Of a stretch of DNA of 64,000 nt, positions 11,401 through 22,083 are shown piece after piece. The notes under the pieces were generated by a model, which made no database searches, was not told where the DNA came from, and worked only from the letters and a program-made list of their open reading frames with translations. The stretch spans positions 186,001-250,000 of the forward strand of contig NBAY01000047.1 of NCBI GenBank assembly GCA_002794775.1. The letters are read 5' to 3'. A program made the translations under genes and the position numbers. The stretch's first letter is position 1, and every line of letters starts with the position of its first letter. The DNA is from Porodaedalea pini. Its lineage: Eukaryota > Basidiomycota > Agaricomycetes > Hymenochaetales > Hymenochaetaceae.

Positions 11401-11694
11401 CTAGTGAAGGACGTGTATATCTGTGGCTTATTAAATGGCTCGGGTGGGTCCTAGGACGTCCACTTCAGCATGAACAGCGCTCATTCAATCAATTGGAATT
11501 CTAGCTATCCTCTGAAGGAGTGCGGCTGGCTAGAGAAAGACGGCTTGCCGAACGCCGATGAGCTCATCATCCAGTTCTATGTCGCCGCGGCTTCGGAGAA
11601 GCTCGAGCTACACGATGACGACTCAATTCATCTGTTGAGGGAGGCGCGGAACAAGCTGCATCTGGCAGTGAAGAAGAAGTGGAAGTGGACGTGA
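8492..11694 (+). CDS. PHD finger and chromodomain protein
   Basis: The N-terminal part (8492-9446) has coiled-coil-prone segments (AERERERRIGERF, LETNEATAKALQ). A first intron at 9447-9505 (donor GTCAGT) restores the frame to DGGFSSKLKSILEML. An acidic/Ser region (EDEEDSSDDDDDGD) is followed by a C-x3-C...H..C knuckle (CPNKCGRGY...GHQKRGC, about 10545-10610). A PHD finger follows, assembled from three exons: GEKFGHQ, LLQCDR (17-nt exon 10922-10938) and CDLHYHYRCVGVTEGD...FICPPC. A chromodomain comes last: EDYFIVEKIIGRSV, then YLWLIKWLG, a 62-nt intron (about 11441-11502), YPLKECGWLEKDG and ELIIQFYVAAA. These domains read histone tails, so a chromatin role is likely. Uncertain points: the start (an ATG at 8281 is in another frame) and the intron after FICPPCSF (about 11091-11230). 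A TATATAAA lies at about 8132. Confidence 0.75.
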
Positions 11695-12265
11695 CAAACC
11701 GACAACACCATTACGAAGGTCAACTCTCTGATCTCATTATTTGCATTCTCATTCGCCATAACCGTTTCTTTCCTTCTCTTATATCGCTCTCTTCCGAGTC
11801 TAGCATTACAAAAGACCGTTTAGCTGCTCCAGATTTCTCTCCTACGCTCGCTCATCATGGCTTTTCCTTTTTCCTTCCTCGTCCTCGTGCCATTCTTTAT
11901 TCGTATGATAACATAAGCCATCCGAACCGCTCGCCCTCGTCTTTCATGCTATCGATGCATCGACGTCTGTAGTTTCTCGCTCAAAGTTAAGATCCTTATA
12001 GCTCGTATAGCTCTTCCGTTTTTATCGTACGATGCCAGTGTGTAGTTTACCGAATCTGATAATGGTGTAGTTAGTGCAATACAGAATCATGATGTTGATA
12101 TTCACTTTTTCATTCGAGATCGGCTGTTAGTGATACCGCCTTCTTTAAACTGGCGGGTGCACATTCCTTATTTCAAGTTGCCTTCTTGTCTTACTATAAT
12201 ATGACCTTTCAATCCCATATCGCGAGTTGATGTAAAGAGCAAGTACTGGGCCGTGTCTTTTGAGG
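11695..12265. other. Intergenic, no supported gene
   Basis: This is the pyrimidine- and AT-rich 3' region of the chromodomain gene. No domain or consistent frame was seen. Confidence 0.5.
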
Positions 12266-13230
12266 TTAACTTGACTTAGCACACGTTTTCCTAATTTCAT
12301 TTAACCCTTGAGGTCGGAGACCGAAGACATCAAATTTATTCTTTTCTCTAGAGATGGACGTGAGGGCTAATTCAAGAATTACTCGCCTCAACTTGGACAC
12401 CAAGAGATGATGGTGAGCCCGTCCAACAAGGAATCCAGTGGTCAATTTTCCAGTCCGCGGAGTATGGACACCATCAGGAAGGAGTGGACAGACCTGGAGC
12501 TTGCAATCCACTCCAGTTCTCCCAATAACTTGAAATCAGGAAAGTCATTTGTCAGAATTTGCTAGAAACTCTATAGAAAGCTGGAAATTATATACAATTC
12601 CGAGTTTATGAAAATCGTCCTTACATCCACACGGACAATCAGAATCGTTTCCTTCAATCCATTTTAAAGGCTCAGAGTCCAGATCTAAGCTCAGGCCCGA
12701 TAAATGGATAGATACCCTATCACGAGGCCCTTCGTAATCAGCAAACTTGAATCAGAAAGCTACGGTTCCTCCTCCCTATGTTCAAGTGATACGGCAAGAT
12801 ATTTGAGATGTCGAAGGTCTGTGATCACGGAAAAAATGCTTTGATCCTGGCATTCTAGGTAGCATTCAAGCATAGTCTCTTTAAATATGGTTGAGAACAA
12901 ACTTGCTGAAGGAAGATATGAAAACCATCATGGTCGCCCTTGCCACCATCGTGAATGACAACACTCATTTCGAGATATAGCACTGAAGGTCTGGCGAACG
13001 CTTCAATACCTCGGAGAGGGATTTTCAAAGGTGATGGGAGCATTATATAGGACAGCTTCCGTCCTTTGTTGTGAAACCTAGCTCTCGCAATCTGCAGCAA
13101 CGAACTGGATCCTGCGGAAACGTGTTGAAACTGAATGGAGAAAAGACTGCTCGATACTAGAGCTAAGCCTAGCATGAGAAGCCCAAGTACCGTCTTTGAA
13201 GATCTCCCTACAGCGGCAGCAAGTCAAGAA
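12266..13230 (-). pseudogene. Remnant of an F-box/LRR-like hypothetical gene
   Basis: Minus-strand fragments in different frames read like one protein. They are a segment 13175-12860 ending PYLKRLCLNAT, a +1-shifted continuation ITDLRHLKYLAVSLEH (about 12800), a third piece SEPLKWIEGNDSDCPCGC (about 12600-12670) and a C-terminal piece with LVSKLRRVILELAL (about 12380). Leucine-spaced strings of this type are seen in fungal F-box proteins. No F-box itself is visible. Stops and shifts between pieces are not fixed by clear GT..AG introns. Decay is my inference; an unresolved multi-exon gene remains possible. Confidence 0.4.
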
Positions 13231-13548
13231 TCACCGCATCAACGACGAAATCGAGGACGACAAGCGGCAATATTAATCCTGCAAGATCGGATGGATTAAG
13301 GGCCATCCCTTGAAGAGTATTGAGCTGAGTCGTTGTTGAGATGTTGGGCACAAAGACTCGGAGCAATTCCGAATTTCCGAGTCAAGAAAAGGCATTTCGC
13401 ACTCGTGAGAATATTATACCTGAATGTGGAATGCCTGTTGAACAACGCATGAGGTTGAACATCGAAACTCTGCCTTGAACCACAACCTGCTACATACCAT
13501 TTACGGAACGTTAGCTGAACTCTTCAAGTACTTCTCAAGCTTTCAAAC
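13231..13548. other. Upstream region of the Pol delta p12 gene
   Basis: 318 bp between the minus-strand remnant and the plus-strand polymerase subunit gene. No gene is seen; it probably contains the promoter. Confidence 0.4.
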
Positions 13549-14391
13549 ATGGCACCAAAGACAAAGTCGTCTTCGTCTGGAATGGCGCTGAAACAAGGAA
13601 CACTCTCCTTCGCGTCAGCGAAGCGCGGTTCGACCGCGGCGGGAAAGGCGAATGTGCTCAAGGCTAGCCCATCTATAACTTCAGTGAAGCCACCGGGCGG
13701 CGAGAAGAGAGAGCAAGGATCGCGCACAGCAAGCCTCGACAGTACCATCAGCATAAATACCACGACCGCAGACACAACTAGCGATGACGATGTTGTGCTG
13801 GTGAGCACGGCGTCAGCCCAGCGCGGCATGAAGCGTCGCAAGACTGAGAACGGCTCAGCGAAGGCTATTGGTGGGAATACCAAGCGTAAGGGGCCTACAA
13901 ATGATTCCGACTCGTCTTCGGATGAGGAGCTCGAGGATCTGGATGTTTTGGAGAAGAGCTCTCGAGTACTGAGGCTCTATAATCAGGCAAGATTGCGTAT
14001 GGGAGAAGTTCCTCCTAGTGAGTAGCTTTACTTTGCCTGAGTGCTCTGGACTGACAACTTTCTGTAGTCCATGCCGAGAAGCAGACGAAGGTTCATCACA
14101 TTCTGCGAATCTTCGACACGTATGTCTCGCCCATTCTAGTCGTCGTTCATGGCACTTATATACTCATAGGTCTTACGAGTACGGACCGTGTGTTGGAATG
14201 ACACGTCTTGAGCGATGGGAACGTGCACATACTCTTGGTTTGAACCCTCCCACTGAGGTTCGTCCTCGTATTCAAGGAAGCTGTATTTGCATATTCTAAT
14301 CTAGTTACCCTAGGTGCGCGAGATCCTCATGACTGAGCAAGCTGCCAAGGACGACACGTACAAGCAGTCTGTCTTCTATGACGATGTCTGA
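13549..14391 (+). CDS. cdm1: DNA polymerase delta subunit 4 (p12, Cdm1-like)
   Basis: This is the smallest accessory subunit of replicative polymerase delta in the nucleus. Exons inferred from frame and splice sites are 13549-14017, 14068-14119, 14170-14257 and 14314-14391. The N-terminal 130 residues are Ser/Thr/Lys-rich and disordered. They include a PIP-box-like QGTLSF at about residue 16, which could bind PCNA, and a basic KRRK. The C-terminal domain carries the family signature: LRIFD, then GMTRLERWERAHTLGLNPP and VREIL, ending VFYDDV. The length (about 220 aa) exceeds human p12 because of the long N-terminal linker, as in other fungi. It is convergent with the dehydrogenase gene downstream. 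Confidence 0.85.
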
Positions 14392-14949
14392 TCAAGAACG
14401 ATTCGCGCCTAAATATGCACCGCGATCACTCCCAATCTCGCTATAATTAAATAACACAAACTATTCGAAGGGTTGTCAGATGCATGGCGGCTTCAATATC
14501 TCCTTTCTTCGTCGATGTATCACCAAGTGACGCGTTCTTTCTGACTGGCATATTTGCACAAGACCGTTTCCTCTTTCATGTATCTCTATGCCGTCTCCCC
14601 TGTGCGGTATAACAGCTATTATCGCCATATTTCTGTGGTTGAAACCTCGTTCTCATCTCATTTTTCTACTCCATTTCCATTTCGCGAGTTTGCACCATTA
14701 TCCGACTGACTTTTACGCGAATCACTTCTCTTTCTGCCATGTTTGCTGTTGCATTCAACGAATGACCTACTTTTCAGGCTGCTACTCATTCTTCCGAGTT
14801 GATACGAACGCATGTATCAGGCATGCAAATCCGAAGAACGATGAATGAATTTCTCTGCTGAGTCTATCTAGTCCAATACAAGCTGAAATATCTGATATAC
14901 TACAAGTCACCGTAAGGAAGCTGGCTAAATTTCAGGACAGGGCCTCAAT
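14392..14949. other. Convergent intergenic region
   Basis: 558 bp between two convergent genes. It is T/C-rich in the middle, with no supported gene; it is probably two 3' untranslated regions. Confidence 0.5.
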
Positions 14950-16400
14950 CTACGCTCGGCCTGCAAGCTCAAGCTCAGAGGGCATCTCCTCTCCGAGAAC
15001 ACCACCGATGACGTTGTATGCCGCAAGCCTTCCAATCCCAATACGAGTCTCGGTTGTCGCACTGCCGATGTGCGGGAGTACAACACAACGCGATTCGCGT
15101 ACAAGCGGGTGGTCCGCGCCAATTTGCGGCTCGCCTTCGACAACATCGAGAGCGGCGCCCCAAAGCGTACCCTCCCGCAGTGCCGCCGCGAGGGCGTCCG
15201 AGTCGACGATCGTCCCGCGGCTTGGGTTCACGAGGACTGCTGTGCACTTCATGCGCGCTAGGAACGCCGCGTCGACCGCATGATACGTGCCTGCACCACC
15301 TGGTGCGAGAACGAAGAGCACGTCAGATTCTGAGGCGAGTTGGTCGAGCGGCACACGTGTAATTGAGTCGGCGGGTAGGCCGAGGGAGGTGGCGAGTACG
15401 GCGTCGCGCTCGAGGCTTGCGGGCGTGGCCGTCGCTGAGGAGGAGGAAGGGTTGCCGGTGTAGATGAATTTGCGGATGCCGAAAGGAATGAGGCGTGCCA
15501 GAGTTGCCTGTGCGATGCGACCGAAGCCGAAGAAACCGACTGTCTTCCCTGGAGACGACTCCCCCGGTGAGGTTTCATGAGGGATGGTACTGAGCTGAGG
15601 ACCGCAGAAGCCGAAAGGCGTCCATGGCGAGTTTGGCCACTGTAGGTAACGCGTAAGCAGTGGGGTAAACATGGTCAAGAACAGGAAACAACCCACTTGT
15701 CCCTCATGCACAACTGACATCGTCTCTTTCGCATTTCGAGTAGCCATGAGCGCCAGCATGATAGCAAGGTCGGCCACCGCGTTCGTCAGGATGTCCGGGG
15801 TATATCCCAAACGTATGTTATTCTTCACAAGAGTGGGAAGATGAACGTGTTCTGCGATCATAACTATCAGATGCGACAACTTGTAGTGGAACTGACGAGA
15901 CAAACCGTATCCGACAGACATCGTCGAGACAACTTTTAAGGTGGAGCCAGCTGTTTAATTCCGCGGTTGTTATCAGGCTAGAAGGACTAGACCGAACAGA
16001 AGACTTGCCTGCCTCGATGATCTCTGCAGTCACCTAAACAATATAAGTCAAATGAAGATTCAAACATTTTTTCCCGCTTCACTAACCTTGTCAGAAAGCA
16101 TGCAAAGCAATCCCTCAGCACCGGGTGCATGTTCCAACAACCAGCCTTGTCTGTCCTTTACTTCGTCAGGGCATACAACAAGCTGTGGGTTCATCACAGA
16201 GACAGTCCGTCAACTATCAAATCTCAGGGAACAACGAAGCGTCTCGTACGTAGAAGTCCTTTTTCTCCTGGAGAACGGGCATAACATGAGGGCCGAGGTC
16301 GCGGGATACGACGATCTTGTGCATTCCTCTGTCATATCACAATGAACTGAGGTAAGGAGCACGAAGGTATTGAGCCGGTACTCACTCGATTGAGCCCATG
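14950..16400 (-). CDS. D-2-hydroxyacid dehydrogenase (glyoxylate/hydroxypyruvate reductase-like)
   Basis: NAD(P)H-dependent reduction of 2-oxoacids such as glyoxylate or hydroxypyruvate is the known role of this family. A first short exon (ATG at 16400, MGSIE) joins MHKIVVSRDLGPHV. Later exons give STLKVVSTMSVGYG and the large exon from about 15930. Motifs are the Rossmann loop VGFFGFGRIAQATLA, the signature LVNPSRGTIVDSDAL, and the C-terminal catalytic segment LPHIGSATTETR with the active-site His. A 57-nt intron (15640-15696) sits in frame without a stop; removing it gives VVHEGQWPNSPWTPFGFCG, which fits the family. The first exon is the least certain part. Human GRHPR is the best-known relative. 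Confidence 0.85.
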
Positions 16401-17114
16401 ATTTTCAGATGGATTTACCGTTACTTAGAAGAGGGAAGGTATCGAGAGGATTTGAATGTTCCGTCGCTAAACGGTGCGTCATATATACTCTCGAGACAGC
16501 CCCTGCAACCCGTCGGGAGCGCGACACGGCGCTCCTTGTCTCTATTTTCTCTCTCTCATCGGACAATCCAACCTTTTTGCTGGACCGCGGACTTCTGCCG
16601 ACAGAGGATATTAGAGGGAGAGTCTCCCGGTTTTGGATGATGCGCAGATATGGCGGTTGTAGAGACTTCGCAAATGTATTGTCATAGCCCGCGGCGGCCA
16701 CTGTGGCTTTCCTATGTAATTACGACGCGAGAAACTCACCGTCATTGTCTTCCGTTCCGCCTGGAGACGTTATCAGACTGATGAATGCTTCCGCCTCCGC
16801 GTATCAATGTCGCCCCGACGGCATTTCCGCCTCCCGGCCGAGGAGTTAGTAGCATGTATCCATTGGCAATGACACGAGCGGAAGTGAAGAATTTGTAGAG
16901 GGGAATGCAGGACGGAAATGGGCTTATAGAAAATTACAAAGGAAAGCGATGAGGGATCGGGTTGACACTTGTCGACGGAAATCCAAATTAATATTAAAGG
17001 GCGAAATCCAATGTACATTGCAACCACGAAATTTTATCACATACAGAAAATGAGGTGAAGGTACAAAGCCGTCAACCGCACGTATACTTCCGTCAACCGA
17101 ACGTATACTTCCAT
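16401..17114. other. Intergenic, no supported gene
   Basis: 714 bp upstream of the dehydrogenase gene and downstream of the Rds1-like gene. Frames are open on both strands but show no family signal. A duplicated CGTATACTTCCGTCAACCG-type motif lies near 17080-17115. Confidence 0.45.
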
Positions 17115-18099
17115 TCAATAGTTAGGTACATTAGCGCCGAAATTGAACGTCAGCGGGGCAGGACCTGCAACAATCGAGTCGTCCGAAACGGCAGTGTCGT
17201 TGGTCGTAACAACTGCGAATACAAGACCCTGTAGACTCTTGGGGATAAACGCCTCCGACGAGTTAATTTTAGCGAAGGTCGTGTTCAAGCCGTGGAAGAA
17301 TGCAAGATACTGCGGCTTGTCGCCAGCCATCGTCGAGTTCTCGTAGGTGAGCTTAACCTTGTCGCCCGGATTGGGCGTTTTCGACTTCGTCTCGACTGAT
17401 GCTATCGTCAGGTTTGGGAACGCGGTGAACGGCAGTTTGGGGTTCGAGTCAGGGCAAGACTTGATGAAGCCCGCTGCGAGTGTGTAGACGAGGTTACCAT
17501 CGAGAGGAGTGTCGTACGAGCTAGACCATGGCTGAGCGTGGAAGACAGCTGACTTAACCCACGATGCGTGGCGACCCTCCATGGACAAAATGGATGCAGC
17601 GACTTGCAGTGAAGCTGGGTCGCTCACGAGGTGTTGGGCAGCACCAATGTATGCGGCATTTCCGACACTTTCGAGCATGCCTGAAAGAGCTGCAAAAGAG
17701 GTCGGGTCCGAGTAAGGGCTGAGAGTCGAGTAATTTAGTAAGCATGATGCGGGGATAAGAGTAGATCAACGAGACTCACAAGGAGTAATTGCAAGCTGCA
17801 ACAGCGTCCTTCCCAAGCGTATTGGTGAGGAGCGCTACGTGTGATGCCTCATGCTCTGAGATTTGCTCGAAGCGGCCGCGCACCCACGAAGCATACCCTG
17901 CACGTTCGAAATCGGCCTGGCTATATTTCGCGAGCGCCTGGGTGTAGAACGTGTTCTCGAGGTGCTCAAGTGTCAATGCAAACTGGAGAACCTGAGTCGC
18001 GTTAAGCGAGGTCGAATTCGTGTCGCGTTTGATAGGGTTTGCGGACGTGAAACCGGCGGCGAGGAGGAGGCTTGAGGTGATGAGCGTAAAAGACTTCAT
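17115..18099 (-). CDS. Secreted ferritin-like Rds1 family protein
   Basis: Two exons, 18099-17780 and 17718-17115, are separated by a 61-nt intron; joining gives NYSF-PYSDPTSF in frame. The N-terminus MKSFTLITSSLLLAAGFTSA is a clear signal peptide, followed by a probable Kex2 site (KR). The ferritin-like helical domain (Ferritin_2) has LTLEHLENTFYTQAL, EQISEHEASHVALLT and SMEGRHASWVKSAV, with Glu and His residues placed as possible metal ligands. The C-terminal third is beta-rich with several N-glycosylation sites. S. pombe Rds1 in this family responds to stress and nutrients. The molecular function is not established, and metal binding here is inference. Confidence 0.85.
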
Positions 18100-18149
18100 G
18101 ATTGCGTTTGAAGGAAAGTTGAATTCTTCAATGTAAAGTACGCTTGAGT

Positions 18150-18158
18150 TTTATATCA
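18150..18158 (-). promoter_or_regulatory. TATA-like element of the Rds1-like gene
   Basis: On the minus strand this reads TGATATAAA, about 50 bp upstream of the ATG at 18099. The position and sequence fit a TATA box. The transcription start is unknown. Confidence 0.4.
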
Positions 18159-18910
18159 TTTCGGACTCCAGTGACGTTCTAAGCTAGCCGAGACAGGTAA
18201 ACATTCGAAGGACGGGTACGACGCATTGTCTCCGGGCTCTGAGACAAACTGCACTGCACTTAGTTTTGTGGGAGTGTTGACGCGTGGAGGAACTCAGGCG
18301 ACGCTCTTCCCGACGCGGTCCAGCGTCGGCCAGTGGCGCTTGTCTCAGAACGTATTCAGTCAACTAGGAGCTTCTGAGGTCGACCAGGTCTCACAAGGTG
18401 TTCAGTTACCCGAGAAAGTGCTGGACGTGAAGATCTGCGAACTCGGATTCGACGACAAGCTTACCAGGAAGCCCAGTTGTCATCAGATTGAAGTCAATGC
18501 CAGTGTTTGCGCTTGATATTCATACTAGTACTGAGAATGTCGAATACAGAGTCACGTGTTTACAATTACACACAAGTGGCGCGCTTCTGACGCGTGGCGG
18601 TGTCCCGATTTTAAAACTCCGCTTCCGCTTAAACTGAGACACGCATCACTGGAGCGGCACTGGCAAAAGTGTTGTAAGGTCAGTAAATGACTGCAAAACT
18701 ATTCGTGTAGAGTGTGGCAAGATAAACTATTTTACATACAGAAAGGAACGACCGAAGAATAGGTAGTAACTGAGCGTCGCGGTAGATCTCACTCAGGTAG
18801 GTTTAATGAAGGACTGAGAGACACGGGATAGAGAAGTCTGAAGGCGAAAACTGAGACATATCTGCCTTGCACACTGAGATGCGTGGATATACCAAAACGC
18901 AGCTTTCTCA
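18159..18910. other. Intergenic, no supported gene
   Basis: An open frame at 18226-18516 (+) shows no domain, signal or codon pattern that would support it. The rest contains only short frames. Confidence 0.5.
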
Positions 18911-19943
18911 TCAGACTTCGCTGAGATCAATGGCATTCTATGTTTGTGATCGAAATTATCAGCTACCATCGCGGACTATGTTAATTCGCATAACATACCT
19001 TGGCAATTTCCTCATCTATTGAGTCTTTTATATATTGAGATATCGTGTGCCACTTTGCAGGCAGCGGCTGGCACTCCGGCGATCCGCAATTTGCTGCAAT
19101 GTCGAACATGCTAGCCAAAAACGTGGACGAAAATACTTTGGTGCTTTTGGGAGATTGCCGCAAAATAGGACCCGCTTTGACAACGAAATGTTTCCACCAT
19201 TTGGAGAAATCAGGGTTCGTGTATTGACTGGGACCGCAGTCTGAACACTTGAGACGCTCGGTGTATGGAGTAAATAGGAGGGTACTTTGCACGACTGAAT
19301 CCACGACAGCGACTATCTTCCGGTGGAATTGAATCAGGTGGAAGTATTGTGCTGCACTAATGTGTCTAAGATCCTCGATGAAAACGCCTGTAACTCGTCC
19401 CTTCAACGACGCGTGTGCAGCGCGGCGGGCCTCCTCCTTTAATCCGTGGCGGCAGGCCAACACGAAAATGCGAAGTGCAAGCGTATCATCTGCGACATTT
19501 CCATCAGGCAGCGCAATGTCCGCCGCGTCGAGTAGCTTTTCACAGAGCTGCTTCACAATGAGATGCATGTCATACTTGAGCGCTGCAGCCAGAACAGGCT
19601 CTACCCCGCTAACAAGCGCTTGCGCATCAGCAACGATTCCGTCTTCCGACATACCAGGCAAAGGAGACATCATGACCGGATAAATCAGACGCAGGAGAAT
19701 GTCAAGCGTGCTGCTTGACTCTGGCACATCGATGACCGGTACGTCAGGACTTGTGCCTACGCCTGTGCCTTCTGCACTTGAGACATCCGGCTGAGGAAGG
19801 GTAAACATTTGGCGAAAGAAAGGCGAAGCTAGCGCCAGGATGTTCTTGTAAACTTTGAATTCAACGCCGTCTGAGGACTTGAGAATGACACCTTCCGAAG
19901 GTAAAGAGATGTCATTCAATGGACAAGTAGCTGTCTGAGGCAT
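18911..19943 (-). CDS. BTB/POZ domain protein, tandem copy 1 (intact)
   Basis: The start is ATG 19943 (MPQTATCPL); an in-frame ATG 33 codons upstream is probably leader. The BTB core has GVILKSSDGVEFKVYKNILALASPFF, then FRQMFTLPQPD, LDILLRLIYP and a second helical part with LACRHGLKEEARRAAHASL. The C-terminal half contains Cys pairs (KCSDCG, CGSPEC). The reading frame runs to a stop at 18981, but AK is followed by a GTATGT donor. Splicing to an acceptor before 18937 adds NAIDLSEV and a stop at 18911; copy 2 has the same layout (NDIDLSEV), so I favour the spliced end. BTB domains mediate protein-protein contacts, often with Cul3 ligases. The specific role is unknown. Confidence 0.8.
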
Positions 19944-20688
19944 GGTGGTGATGGTCAGAGAAAGAATAAGACAGGTATAACATATGATTAAACGCGGACA
20001 GGTCGGCCGATCTTTGGGATGCAGCGAAGATTTGTAATTCAATAATCTTCAAGTTAGGGGAGGTCTCGGATGGCAGAGAAGTGACCATTTGATCTACGTT
20101 GGTTACGACAGTGCAGGGCGACCAGTGGGTTGTTGTAGGAATAATTTGTTCCTACCGAAATTTGAGTCGGAAATAAAAATTTTCGTAAATTTCGGCGGCA
20201 AAGTACCTCGAGTCACCGATCGCTCGGCGTCGCGTCTCTCCTTTCTGTCTAAAACTTCAGGCTTTTCTTGTTGTGTCTTCCACCAATAAGGACAGCTGCG
20301 GTCCTTCCTGCTAATATCAGAAAGCGTTGAAATAACAGGCACGAGCGGGGGGGACTATAGTTTCTTTAAATAGTAAAAAGCGCAGAGCCATCGACCATGA
20401 TGCGTCCTGTCAAGAGAAGTAGTGCTCAATCGTCCTGGATATACCTAGGGAGCGCATCATTCATTTGTATTCTAGAGACAACTTTTGAGGCTTATCCATT
20501 CAGAGAAGGACACGCACAAAAGTATGTCTAATAACTCGCATACATCCCCTTCGATCAACTGCCATATGAGCAGCAAGACATCAACGTATATGCTCTGAAG
20601 AGAACAGCTAAGACCGATGTATGTGTAAGCCTCTGGTTGTTGCCTTACATACCGTATCATGTTTACGAACAGCGATAAAGCCTCCTCC
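19944..20688. other. Spacer between the two tandem BTB copies
   Basis: 745 bp with no supported gene. It should hold the promoter of copy 1 and the 3' region of copy 2. Confidence 0.5.
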
Positions 20689-21737
20689 TTAGACTTCACT
20701 GAGGTCAATATCATTCTGTGTTTATGCTCTAGGTTAGAAGATCTTATTGTATTGTGCAAGATGCTGACTTCCGCAACATACCTCGACGATTGCTCGATCT
20801 ATTGATTCCTTTATGTATTGAGATATCGTGTGCCACATTCCAGGCACCTGCTGGCAGTACGACGCCCTGCATTGTGATGCCTTCTGGAACATGTTCTCAA
20901 GAAACGCAGTTGAAAACACTGTGGCACTCCTGGGTGACTGATGTAATATAGGATGTGCTCGGGCGACGAAATCGGACCACCAAGTGGCGAAACCAGTGCG
21001 ATTGCCATAAGGATCGCAAGATGAACATTTGAAGCGGTCGGAGTGTGGAATGGAGGGACTAGCGTTCAGTACGATCGAGTCCACGACAGCGACTATCTTC
21101 CGGTGGAATTGAATTAGGTGGAAGTACTGTGCTGCACTAATGTGTCTAAGGTCCTCGATGAAAACGCCTGTAGCTCGTCCCTTCAACGACGCGTGCGCTG
21201 CTCTGCGTGCCTCCTCCTTCAATCCATGGCGGCAGGCCAATACGAAAACGCGAAGTGCAAGCGTATCGTCTACGGCACTGCCGTCAGGCAGCGTAGCGTC
21301 CGCCGCGGTGAGCAACTTTGCACAAAGCTCCTTCACAATGAGATGCATGTCCTACTTGAGCGCTGCGGCCAGAACAGGCTCTACTCCGCTAACAAGCGCT
21401 TGCGCATCAGTGACCTCGCCTCCTTCAGAGATTCCCGGGAAGGATGGCGGGGCGATCGGGTAGATCAGGCGCAGAATGATGTTGAGCGTGCCACTTGACT
21501 CTGGCACGTCAATGACCGGTACGTCAGATGTTGAGCTCGTGTCTGTCTCTTTTCAGGTTCATCTGAGTCATTGGAGTCATTTGGCTGAGGCAAAGTGAAC
21601 ATCTGGAGAAAGAAAGGCGAGGCAAGTGCCAGGATATTTTTGTAGACTTTAAATTCGACGCCGTCTGAGGACTTGAGAATGACGCCGCCAGAAGGTAAGG
21701 AGAAGTCGTCCAATGGATTTGCAGGTGCCTTGGACAT
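20689..21737 (-). pseudogene. BTB/POZ domain protein, tandem copy 2 (broken)
   Basis: It is strongly similar to copy 1 over the whole length: GGVILKSSDGVEFKVYKN at the start, IEDLRHISAAQYFHLIQFH in the middle, and a final NDIDLSEV exon at 20689-20715 after a GTATGT donor. Two lesions are visible. One is a frameshift near 21540-21555, between PQPNDSNDSDEP and DVPVIDVPESSG. The other is a TAG at 21352-21354, where copy 1 has the Tyr codon of ALKYDMH. Translation from the Met directly after that stop could give only the C-terminal 200 residues. The most likely reading is a recent duplicate now decaying. Confidence 0.8.
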
Positions 21738-22083
21738 TGCAAACTGAATGGCGTTGTTTTCGTGAGCTGAGGCCTATGTCTGTGGTTCACAAGCTAAGAG
21801 TAGAATCGAGATCAAGATGGATAGATCGCTGATCATGCCAGTGATCGGCAAGAATTTTGTATATATAACAAAATAAGCACGTGATGTAAACGCGTATGAC
21901 GCGTAAACGCCTCGTGACCTCGTCCGCATCTGATCAATTTCAAGTCGATTGAACAGATCGCGCAGATCGTTGGGTTCTCTTCCTCTTCATTCTCTTCTAA
22001 ATCTTCGGGCCTATTTTTATCGCCTCTTCCAGTAGCACAAGTTATCCTAGGAGTCTCTGTTGACAACACTGAGCAGCATTGAA
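21738..22083. promoter_or_regulatory. Shared divergent upstream region (BTB copy 2 / tubulin cofactor B)
   Basis: 346 bp between divergent start codons. It contains a repeated CGTATGACGCGTAAACG-type segment near 21890-21910 and a TATATAA at 21860. No gene is present. Confidence 0.4.

Noticed and set aside
18226..18516. Plus-strand frame of 96 codons
   Set aside because: No recognisable motif and no neighbouring exons.
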